The notes below the pieces were generated by a model, which was not told where the DNA came from, searched no databases, and saw nothing but the letters and a program-made list of their open reading frames with translations. From Osmia lignaria lignaria (lineage: Eukaryota; Arthropoda; Insecta; Hymenoptera; Megachilidae): a DNA stretch of 64,000 bases. Shown here one piece after another: positions 35,901 through 47,900 of this stretch (positions within the stretch are counted from its first letter, which is position 1; every line of letters begins with the position of its first letter). The stretch is from NCBI RefSeq assembly GCF_051020975.1, contig NC_135037.1:3658001-3722000 (forward strand), written 5' to 3'. The translations under genes and the position numbers were made by a program.

Positions 35901-38900
35901 GCGGAAAAGGGAACTAAACTCCAGCAAAATGTAGTTCCAACTGGAAAGGGTAAGTTGTGCTCCATAAGGAGGGATAAAATCATAAATTTCATTCTCCTTA
36001 TGCTCTTGTTATATGTATATAAACATTTGATTCAACTCTTACATAAAATTGAAAAATTGGAGTAAAGTTAAATAATTTACTTGGCAAAGTCTTCAGCTAT
36101 TAAACTTGCGAGTGACGAAGTGAAGAAAGCTGTCGTTAACGGAATGACCTGCAATTTCTCTTTTTCCCCTTTTCAAGGCCGACCATGGACCATTGCTTGC
36201 TACCATTTGCTCGGAAACCAGCCGCTACGTAAGACGACTGTTTTCTTTAATTGCCTACCGTACTGTAGATCCCCTCGTGAAAGTTACTGTTTCTGGAAGA
36301 CGATTCGGTCGCCAAGACTGCTGCTAAGGGAAGAAGGGAACTTTGCGGAGATAAAACAACTTATCAACGGATCGATGAGCCGACAAATCCATTTCAATAT
36401 TCTGTAAAAGGTATCGTCTTACAGTCGCAATCAAGTGGATAACAATTTTTATACCATCTTCCCTAATTTTCCATCGAATTGTTCAAAATAAATATGATAG
36501 AGAAACAGACAAAAGGCAATGCATTTTCGTTCTGGCCGTTTTATGCATCCACTAAAAGCCATCGTTGCTGTGCAGCAATGCCACGGCTACGACGTTTCTT
36601 CCATTATTCTCCGTGCTCGTCTTTATCTCCCTTCTTATCCGCTTCTCGTGCAAACCACCGGAGAAACATAAAACAATAACCGTGGCGCGAGTCGCGAGAA
36701 TTATTGCGAGCCTGCTTTGCTTCCTCTTCGCCAGACGGAGAAGCTTGCTGGAAAAATATTCTGGAAAACATTTCTCTTGGTGGCGCCATTGAAATGCACG
36801 CGACCGCTTAAAAACCACCACCCTCGATCCTACTTTTTCTCGGAGTTACGTTCCAGAAACGTTCCTCGCGCATTCTTCTTCACATACCGAAAGAGAATAC
36901 GTGAAAGTAACCGTGGAAGTTAATTTTCCTGTTTTGCGACCTCATCTCGAACACAAAGCACAGAATTAATGTTCGTTCAAACACGGAAACGAATCGACAT
37001 CGATGCGTAATGGCGCAGAAGCAAAGGGTAACTAAAAGTAGGACGAGGGATCGAAAGAAACAAAAGTAAATTACCGCAAAGACGGCATTTCGTTTCTGCT
37101 CGGTCTCCGTTGGCGGGATCTGACCCGTCGAAAACTTTAAATAATTACCGGAGCCGGGATTATCGAGTTCCCCGGTAGAAAAGCCGAACTCGAAGGGTGT
37201 GTCGGTCGAAGGAGCTTTTGCTCGGCGAGCAACCCCCTTAGAAAGAGAGGAACGAACGGGGGGATGAATTTCTACGGGCGAGACAGACCTCGAGATACGA
37301 GTTAATTATTTAATAAGCTGGAAAATTAATTGCACCGCTTCTTAATTAGTTAGCGCGTTCCAGGAAAGCGGAAAGAGGCTGCTGCCACACGCGCGGAGTT
37401 TCCGAGCGAAATCAACGGGAAACTTGTACGAGTGAAACCGTGTGTTTTTCCTACGAAATTCACCCTGTCTTTACTTTTGAAAAGGGGCCGCCGAACGGTT
37501 TCGAGGACTCGTGGACAACTTCGACGACGGTGAGCATAAATCAAACTCGACTGTTAAAAAAGCGTACGAGATACGCAAAAAACTTGGCAGCAGTTTACGA
37601 GTCGGTCCGTTAATGCAACTTCGTTTTTAGAGAAAAAACGTTCCGTTCGACTGGTCGACGGTTTTATTACGCCACGTTCCAACGTGGCACGCGACACGTG
37701 CGTTAATGTCAGCTGAAAAATTTACTACGATCCTAAACCCCTTTGAGATTATAACCCTTTTGCATTTATCCTCTTCCGAGGCACGATCGCGATAACTTTA
37801 GTTACATTGTGCGCCGCGAATCGCTTTTTAACGCAACGCGCGCCCCTGCATCGTAACGTTTTAATTTCAAAGTACTAGTTTAACGACAGACTCCTTCCTT
37901 GCTTTCTCCCACGTTATTACCCTATAATTTTCACATCCAAAGTACCGAAGAAACTTATCTGCCGGATCGTTTTTTCAGAAAACGCGTAAAACCCTCTGTT
38001 TCGTTGTAGATACATCCCCTAGATAGTTTCATTCTAGGAACAGAACGAAGTACATGGATCTAAAAGTGAAATAGTTGCTTTAGGGTGGAAAGAAAGATGT
38101 TCCTCTATCGAGAGTTCCCATAAGGGCACCATAGTAGATGCTCCACCCTTCGCTTTCTTATTAGTCCTATGAGTAGAGCTCCATCTTTCAGTGAAGGGAA
38201 AATAACAGTCTAGCTTTTTCAACATGATTATATTTCTTTATTTGCAACCTTTTACATTTTCAATTAAAAAAAAACCAGTTTTTATATGAAGCAATTTCAT
38301 TTGAACTCGCCTCGTCCCGTCAAACTAAAATGAGAGGAAGAGAGCAGACATAAAAGAAGGGGGATGAGAAAGAAATAATCTTACCCCTCAATTTTACGGA
38401 CCAACGAGTGGACGAGGTAGTCCGTGAAGAAGAAACCGAATGGCGAGCAGGACCAATTTTTGTGCCGTTCGTTGCATATTACCCGCGGAATCCTTCAGGA
38501 TCGCGAATCTCTCGAACCGAGAGGACGTACGCAAAAACGGGACGGAACGATTTCATTCTTCCAGGCTTTCGACCATTGGGTCCATCGGTATTATTACGAG
38601 ACCATTCTTGTCGATCCAGTGGGTTTCCAGTTTTTCTGGACGCGAGAGTAGTCGAAGCACGAAGCAAATGGAACATGCGATTTTCGAATGTTATTTCCAT
38701 CGGTCTGTTGGTGACTTTTGGTTTTATTGCGCAGGGAATACTGTTAAGACCGTATCGCCCATTTTTTCCTCCGTTTTGTGAATGCAATTTCCTTGACAGC
38801 ATTTCAAATTCAATATATTGAAAACATCGTCGGAGCTTTTCTAATCTTCGTTTTCCAGTCACGTGCCGCGAACAATGATACAGAAATTGACCGTTCCATC

Positions 38901-41900
38901 TGCCATCCAAGGTCCAATACAATCGATAAGACGCGAGCATAGTTACAATTCACGTTAATGTCGATCGCATCGAGGGTAACGGGACAAGGGTGAAGAGAAA
39001 GGAAGTTTGTGAAAATTAGATCGAGTTCTGGACGGGCCAGTAGTATAGGACACCAGAAATTCCCTTCGTTGTGCCCTGCACTCGGCACTAATTAATCCAA
39101 AACGATTGTACCTGCCCGCATTGTTCCAGGCATCGAATTAATTGCGGCAAACGTTCGCAACCCTATCGCGGAACGCCCAGCAAACTTTCAACCCCTACAC
39201 AATATATATATATATAAAGTTTGCTGTATATATAACTAAGACGCTCCCGTTGTTGAGAATAGACGATCCGAAGGGAGAGAAACGAGTTTCGGTAGAATAG
39301 AAACTCTTAAAACCGAGGGATGACGAGTGAGACAAGTGTTTCTTACGACTGAAGTTTCTTCGAGCCGCTGGAACACAATGCTATCGTAATCGAGCGTGTT
39401 CAAACGAGAAAAGTTGCCCGCCTAGAATTACGCAACAAATGTTGCGCGCGTAATTTGTAACCGGCTCTCTCTCGTGAGCCTGTGGTCAACGCGCTCCGCC
39501 CGACACCGTACAAACTCCTGCGGTTTAAATGAAAGCTGACCGCGTCTGGATTCGTGCGCGTCGATCACTGTAAATGAAACGAGCGAATACCGAAATAGAT
39601 TAAACGAGAATTCTTGACGCTGACGTTAATCGTGCCAGATTGTATCGCCATTCTTTCTCCCGCGTTAATACGGAACCGTAAAAGTTCCTCGAATTCGAGG
39701 GTTAATTGGCAGTCGACGAAGGCGGGAGCCAACTCAACGTTTGCTCGTCATCACCTTTTCAAGGCTCCCTGTGCAGCAATTTCCCGGATAGCGGAACCGC
39801 TCGTATTTACTCACCGTTTGCGTGTGCCGCGAGCAGATCCCTGAGCTGCTGTTGCCCGGCGGTTAATTCCACGCAACTAACCCTGACGCTGAATCTGGCG
39901 CCGGTTCTCTGTCGTTGCTCGGAAATTCCACGGAACAGCCAGGCGATCGCGCACGGTATCGCGCCGAGTGTGTGACCCGCTTCCGGTGTGCCCAGCATCG
40001 TGTGCGACTTGCCTGGAAAATAGAGAAATTTTCTCGTCAGAACAAACAGTCGAGTAAATGACAATCGATTTCTCTACCACCCGCCACGATCAATCGATTC
40101 GCACGGTTGCTCTTTGAAAATCCGCTTCCGATGCGTGGACAGGACAAATCTGTCGGTCGTCGTGGAGCGCAACAATCGCAATGCCTGATTTGCGGTCCGG
40201 CTTGACAATTAATTTGTTTACTATTCGCCGATGGACCGATGGGAACGCGCGAGCCGCGCGATAAACGCTCGATCATAGTTCGAACGCGTAACGAAGCCCA
40301 TCAACGGGAATCTAATTTATACGGTGGATAGATTGGAAGCGATTAATTCGGTTACCATTACAACATCCGCGGGTTTGACCGGTGACGACCGAAACGAATG
40401 TAATCGAAACTGGCGCCCCGCGGTTTAACCGTCCACCTCTATTTTGTCAGAGAAATTGCGAAAGGAATCGTCGAACAAACTACCCTCTATCTATTTTATT
40501 TGAAAAGAGTATATAAATCAAAAGGGGGTCTAACGAGGACACTTCACGGCTCGCCACGCTGAATCGAACAAGAATACCCTGGATTGTACTTTTTCCAGAC
40601 GCTAGAATAGCATCCCCTTGTGGCGAGGGTGAAACTTTCGGATTTGCTCTACAAAGAAACGTAAGATTGGCGACCAAGGGGTAGTATTGATAGGGAAACG
40701 AAAGAGTCTTATTAAAATCATAAAACAATACGGCGCGGGGAGTGTTCGCAGAAAAGAAAAGAAGCGGAGAAAGTGACAAACGAACGGTTAGAAAGGGAGA
40801 CTGGATGAGAATTGAAAGCGAAAGGCGTAAGAATTCGGTGGAGGGTCGAAGCCTGCCGGCTATACAACGAAATAATGGAAAAGCACCGGCAGCCGTCGCT
40901 GAATCTTAAGCGTTATTTAATTGTTTTACCGTAAGACGGTGAATTATGTTGTTATTTAATTAGAAACCGGGAAAAAGGCTGACTCTCTCTGGCCATTTTC
41001 CGCCAGGTCCGAGTTCAACTTACCGCTTCGATTCAAACGCTCTGCGCGAATTAAATCATTTTATTTAACGTACAGAGAGAAATTGTTAATTTTTCAATTC
41101 CAATTAGCATTTAACCGACTGAATATTTTTTACATCGTCGTGGGAAAGATATTTCGATTCGATACTCTCGTTATTTTTTAAATATATTTGAAATTTACCC
41201 CGTGCACGATGTACGCGTATATTCGCGCGATAGAAAACGCGGAAAATTTCAGCGTGAACTTTTACCGCGACGCGAGGAGGAACGGGGCGAAAGAAGGCGA
41301 GAAACATTCCCGGGTAACCGAGTGCTTTAAAGCCGATGCATCCCGCCGATTGAAATTCCCCTCGAGTTCACCCTCCCAGTCGCGGTAAAGAGAATCGCGT
41401 CTGGTCCCGTCGATTACTCGAACGCAACTCGAATCGAAGTCGTCTCTGCCGAGTATTTTAACGCTCGTCGACTTCGCGGGATGGTACGTTAACGCAGGAA
41501 TACCAAAACTGGTAACAAGAAAATGTGCAGAAGAAAAAATGGAGGAGTAACAATTATTGCCAAGTATTTGCATACGAAAGGGGTGCGACCAGTTCAAGGA
41601 TGGATACATCCTTGTGCTTATTCTTTTCTCTCACGTTTCACGTTGGTTAATCTGCTTTTTCGGTGGTTTCTCGCGATGAAAGGATTCGACAGTGTGTACC
41701 TTAAGGGCCGCAGCTGATGCAGAGTAATTAGCAGCGCGTTACAAAGTACAAAAGACCGTATTGTCTGGCTGGCATGCAGAGTGCTCTTCCTTCACCCCAC
41801 ATTTCGCTCCTACCCTTCATAATTTTCTGTACGACAAATCCCGTTGCTTTCAAAGGGAGACTCGGATTCCCTTGTTTTCATTTTTTTTTTTCTCCTTCTT

Positions 41901-44900
41901 CTTCTTCTTGGTCGCTTACTCGCGTCGATCTTGCGATTTCGTCTTTCCGCGGCTCGATCGACGCTCGGTCGAGGTTCCGCGTCATTTTAAGATTGTCCGG
42001 GCTCGTTCGATCGTTTCTACGATGCGTACGCTTCTCTTCTTCTCCTTCTCGCCTCTCCTGCTCGTTCCTTTTGTCCCCCGTTCGTTGTATCTTTCTCTCT
42101 GTCTGTGTCAAAGCGACAGGGAAACGGCGAGGTAAAGAGTTAGGGGAACGGGTCCGGCTACAAAGAAACTAGAAGAGAAGGGAGAAGAATGACTCGCAGA
42201 GGGGCTGGGAGAGAGAAAGGAAGAGGAAAGTGCGTTGTCGTAGCGATGATCAAAAGCAGTTTGCTCGCGGACTTGCCTCAAGTATCTCCGTCGAAGGCGC
42301 GAGGGGGATGAAAGTTCGTTCGTTCGGCTTCCTTCCCAACGTCTTTCTTCGCTCGCGTTTCTTTATCTTCGCTCAGACTCCTACACCGACGCCGTTACCT
42401 TCATCTTTCTCTTCCATCGCGTTTCCCTTTCTCTTTTATGTATATATATGTATTGATCATCCCTTCGAAGTTTGCGGGGAATTCGAACGATCGCGCGTTA
42501 AGGGAGCTCGATATCAGACACGAGAACTCGTCTTGTCGAACTATTACCGACTCCTCTTTTTCTTTTTTCCTCTTTTTTCTCTTGCCGTCGATACCGTCGC
42601 GATCGAATTCCCTCGAAAAGGGCGAGCAAAGAGGGCTGAAATTGCTCTTAAAAACACCGAGACGATCGATCTGACTACAATTGACTGAGTAAAAGACTTT
42701 GAATTTAATGCATTCTTTAGGGAATATTTTTTTTTTACTTTCGAATCAGATCACGTTAGCACGAAAATTATTGTTACTGAAAATCTAGCATGCCTGAATG
42801 AGCATAATTTCCGGTTGGCGTTAAGATTTGAAAGCGAGCAATGAGAAAGATGGTGCGTGTCCCAGTAGCATACATTATCCCGTTTCCTTTTCGACTCCAC
42901 CCTTTTCTCTCCTCGTCCGTTTTTCCCGCGACCTTCCACCCCCTCATTCTTCCTCAACATTGCCGGGCTGAGAAAACCTTCCTTACCCTCGGTCTCCTCG
43001 CATAATCATGCATTTGCATGCAAACTCGATATCACTACTTAAAATGTAAAACAACTCTTGCGCGTCTCGTCGACCGCGTTCGAGGCTTAGCTTCCTGGCG
43101 AGAACGATGAAAAGCTAGCGGAAAATGCTGGCGGAAAGAGAACATTCTACGTAAAGAATTGGCAGCGAGAACTTGAACTTCGATAAGGGCGGCTCGTGGA
43201 AAAGATGCTGAAAAGACGTGTTGATTTTAGTACTGTGGAATCGAGGATCAATCAATTATCATTCTGGATGAAAAGCAAGATAAATATTTCTCCGTGCTAC
43301 CATACGAGGGGTGACATCGCCTTCGTCTTCCTCTTCCGCCGGTTCTTTGTTCGGCAAGGTTCGACGTCCTCGTGGACAAAACGCTATTGTCTAGTCCGCG
43401 TCTCGGCTGGCCGGGCCGAGCGTGGAAATAATTACATGAAATATGAATAGTTCGAGGAATCTTCGTCGTTTTTATCGTGTTACCGTGTTTCTTCCCACTC
43501 GTAAGAACGAATGGGCATATCTTGTACAACTTGTTTACGCCCCGAGTTAACTAACGATTGCAACAGAGAGCTAGACGAGTCTGTCGTTTGAAAATGAACG
43601 AAAATTATGGAATGCAGAGTGGAACGAAGTTTGTACTACTAATTGCACCGGATACTCGACGATGAATCCTTCTTGAGAATGAATTGAAATTGGACGAGTA
43701 AATTTGACAACACCAGTTCTAATTATTTAAAATAATTTGTCTCCTTTAATTCTTACCTAATCCCGCGTGACCGAAACAGAATAAACACCCGTCCGTTCCA
43801 TTGATGACTGCGTGGATGACGTCCGTCAGAGCGCTCGAACATATCTCAGTCTGAAAAGAGAAAAATGAAAATGATTAGAATAAAGATTTCTTCGAAACAA
43901 CGAAGAATCTCGAGCACCCCGATCCTTCGTAGACTAACTTGCCCTCGAGCGATGTACCATGATAATTGATATCAATCGCGTTATCCCAATTTCCCTGGTG
44001 TTAAGTTATTTAACGAGAAGAGACGAGACAGGGGATGTTGATGGAACACGATGGACGCGATTTTAATTGCTGCTGATCGTCGCAGGGGGTATACTTGGCT
44101 CGCAGAGGGGGGTGAACGGCGTTACTTTCGAGGGTAACGACGAAGCTTAACTTAAAGTGGTTAAGAAAGCGTTTGCGGGACGGTTTAATAAACGCGCCGG
44201 TGATGGAGATAGAAAAGGAGCGGATGATTAAACCGTGGCAGCGTCTTTGGTTGTTTTTAATATATTCATAGACTGTATAAGTCTTTTGCCAGTGTCGAGA
44301 AAGAGCGCGTTTAGATTATCTATGCTATCCTTCCTCCATTTTCCCGTCAGATTACGCGTTTCTCCTCGCTTCTCGATAACCCGATGATTCTCGAGGATGC
44401 GACGATTTCGACGATCAACCGTAGAGAAAGAGAGAAAAAAAATAGTGGGGAGAAGGTGGGAATCGGCGAAGGGTCGTTCGTTGCCGGGGTTCCCGCGAAT
44501 TTCCTGCGGAAGCGACCGGGAATTTCCTTCGAGCCTGCACCTCGATTCGTTCGAAACGGTCGATATAGAAAACGCATCGATCCTTCTCTTTTACTCTCGC
44601 AAGGGTTAGCAAACGTTCCGCGGCCGGAAGGGGCGGATAAAAAGGGAGAGAAATGAAGGAACGGGGAACAGGTTGCTGGGAATATCGAGAGGAAGATGAG
44701 GACGTGTCGATACCTCGACCAAACAAGATTGAAATCTTCGTGGACGAGAATCGGATGAATCTCGAAGCCTGCAGATGGAAAAGGGGAGATGAAAGCGGGT
44801 CTTTCCTCGCGAGAGGAAACGATTTGAAAAAAAGGAGAAGATGGATAGTTTTCCAGAAACGAGAGAACGCCTAACGAACGAATTTGGATAGAAAAGAGGA

Positions 44901-47900
44901 AACCTTTCGAGCTGGGCTTTTTTTTCGCTTCGGTTAGCGAAATAAGGAGTCCAGTCCCTCTTCCAATATGGTAATTCCAATCTGTCGTTGCTCGTTTCAA
45001 AGCAAGCATCCTTTCAATCGCAAGAGAAAAAGAAATTGTTTAATCCGCGATAACAGTTCGAGACGATGCAACGACGTTCGTTTTATTTTCATCGATCCTG
45101 AGAGATCGAATTTCCCGCGCAAATGCATTAGGGATACGTCTTATCCGCTTTAATCGCGCGAAAACGATCCGTTTCCAGATCCCCGAGACGAGACGAGATT
45201 AACAGAGCCGAAAGAGGCGAAGAACGGGACAACAAGGACATTCATAATTATAACGGGATCATCCTCGGGGATATAATGCAAAGCAAACATATTTCGCGGC
45301 TACCTGCACCCTTCGAGAGAGCCGACAGCCTCCCTCCGCTTGGAAACGGCGGCATGACGGTTAATGAAATACGTGACCGAAGCCTCCGTCATAATCTCAA
45401 ACACTTGATTCCGCGAGCCCTGCTCGGAATTGAGCGGAACGAAGGGTTCGCTGCGAGGAAAACATCCCCTTTCGAGGCGAGGATCGTACACCTGATAATG
45501 CGTTCAATTCAAATTTCTTCACCCCTTCGACGAGGGAGAGGGTTAAAAATATTCTGTACCGCTTGAATTCCAATAAAACGCTTTAAGATTAACGAAATCT
45601 GTCCATTTCCATTTTTCCACGCCCTGTGAAACTATTTCACTTACCCTATCACGAAGCTTTCCCTAATTCAGACATGTCGAACGATTGATAAAAATCGTGC
45701 GTACAGATAGCGCCTCAATTACTTCGACCGAAGGGACGGTGAACATTAATTTCGGTGAGTGTAAATTAAAAGGGACGCAGGAGCGGGCGTCGCGGTGTGA
45801 CTTACAAGGGACGCGAACCTGTCCCTGCGTAACTTCGATTCCACTTGCAGGACGCGTTCTGGTAACGCAATATTGGCGTGGTCGTGTGGAATACCAACGA
45901 CACGGAGGGTTGAACGTCGAAGAAGAGGAGGGGGTTGTCGATGCTCGTGGGCCGAGACAAGCTTCTTCTTCGTCGAGGAAGGAACTTGCAAGAGCCTTAC
46001 GTCTCTTTCCTTCCGCGAACCCTGTCGAGCAACCCTCCTTGTCCGCGCGACGAAATGTAAAACTCGTGTAAGAAAGTTCGGAAAAGAAGCTATGGGGGGG
46101 AAGAGAGAAACCGGTCGTGGGACGTTGGGGTGTCGGCGTGGGTAAAAGGGTAGCCTTTTAATGGCTGGAAATAATCGAATGACCCCCTTTCGCGAATCTC
46201 TTAATTCGCAAGTTTCCAGATGTCGACGGCGGTGAACGAAACAGGCGTCGCAACCTCAATTTTCTTCAACCCCCTGGCAAGGCTTTCATGGATTCGTCGC
46301 TTGAAGATTCTTCGTGAAAGAACGAAAGAATCGAGAAATACGTCTTCCTGTTTTCATAAAATCCTGTCGTAGTTGATGGAAGGAAAGTACGGTTTGTTTC
46401 AGTTGAAAGTTTGTCGTACAAGTTAATCAAGTCTATTACGTATATGCGATGGAGAAAGATACTTGGCAGTTTCCACTGACTACCTGAATAGATATTGACC
46501 AATTTCGGCACGCGTAACAGCGTTTGGTTACGATAATTTTATGCCACTCTTGTTCTGCAAAAAGGGCAAGGTACACATCTGAAAGAAAACGCGATTTCGC
46601 GTTTCCATGTACACGCAGCTGGCGCTCTGCATCGAGACCGCAGAAACGCAGCGACGTCGTTCGATGAAAACCGTATCAAAAACAAGCAGGCCTGAGGGGG
46701 TGCTTGGTCGTTCTCGTTTCGCGCGCACGTACACGCGGAAAGCTTGGTCGGTTCGCGTTCACGGGCCGATAATCCCGAAAATTGCGTTGCCATATGCGTG
46801 ACATCCGGTTTTTGTTCACCGCACCGTGATTCGTTCGACGACTTACTCGTTTAGAAATAAATTCGTTCTATTTTTTGGAAATTTAAATCGGGCATCGAGG
46901 GTGAAAATCGAAGGAAGGATGCGTTATACCTTTCCACCGTCTTTTCTCGAAGGGTTCATCTTCCAGCAGACTCAACACGAAATTTTCAACTCGTCAAGTT
47001 GAACGAGCAACTTCTCGCCGGCCGATAACAACCGGAGAAGAACTTTTTATCCAGCTCGCGCTAGTATCAAAGTAACGCGTTAAGACCGATCGAGGGCTGG
47101 CGAAAGAAGAGGGTGGAGGTATGGAGATTCACGGGTAACCCCAAGCCTCGGCAGCCAGTGAAATATGTCGCGATTTACACGGGAGATTGGCGTCATTGGC
47201 GCCTGGGGAGCAAGCAACAGCACCCTCGACTCACCCCGGGCCAAAAAGTAACCGGAACAACGCGCTGCTCTCGTGGTGGATGATCGGATCGAAAAAGTAT
47301 TCTGATCGAAAAATGGAAATCTCATTAGTAACTCTATCCGCTTTACTATCCGGATATATTTGTCATTTTTATTTATTTCTACCCTCTTCTTTCAACTACC
47401 TCTGGGATACTCCTTTGTGTTTGAACCGGAAACTGCATTGCTGTCCGCCAGGTCAGGATGTTCTCTGCTTTGAAGACGTCTGACGCGAGGCAGACACCTG
47501 CCAAACTTCATCAACCCTTCGTGAAAGCCGTCGGTCCGAGTCGTGGGCCGAATTAATCTTACTGTAATATGGAAATGCGCGGTTCGGTCGGACTACGCCA
47601 AGATCCGGTCGAACGGATCCGGTCTGGGTTAGAACAAGGAATATAGATGCGGCCAATTGGGGTGGATCCGTTCCACGGGCCCGTATGATTGGTTTACAGA
47701 TTACCCTGACCCCTACCCTAGAAACGTCCGCTATCAACCCCTATCTGCCCTATGTTCGACGATTCCTCTCGACCGTCTGACGGATGCATTTTTCCGATGT
47801 CTACGAAGTGTGCAGTGATCAGAAGTGTGCCGAAACAGCAGGGCTCGTGTACAAGGGTCTAGGAATAATGGCGAGGCTGAACGTGACACGATGAATGAAT

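Larger units (their letters stand above)
31782..39814 (-). other. Kif26 intron between exons C and D, about 8.0 kb
   Basis: Holds the two adjacent tandem repeat arrays, the candidate nested exon, a palindrome at 34010-34032 and a hairpin around an AT run at 39178-39226. No other coding signal was recognised. Confidence 0.7.

Noticed and set aside
38810..39088. Minus-strand stretch with SYRLYWTLDGRW, faintly like a DOMON domain
   Set aside because: The similarity is only about ten residues, needs a frame change to extend, and has no splice support.
42230..42688. 152-codon plus-strand frame in a Kif26 intron
   Set aside because: It is low complexity, driven by CTT/TTC tracts, with no recognisable domain.
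44347..45009. 220-codon minus-strand open frame in a Kif26 intron
   Set aside because: The product is rich in Ser, Phe and Arg because the DNA strand is purine/pyrimidine biased. No domain, signal peptide or splice context supports it; several overlapping frames are open here for the same reason.
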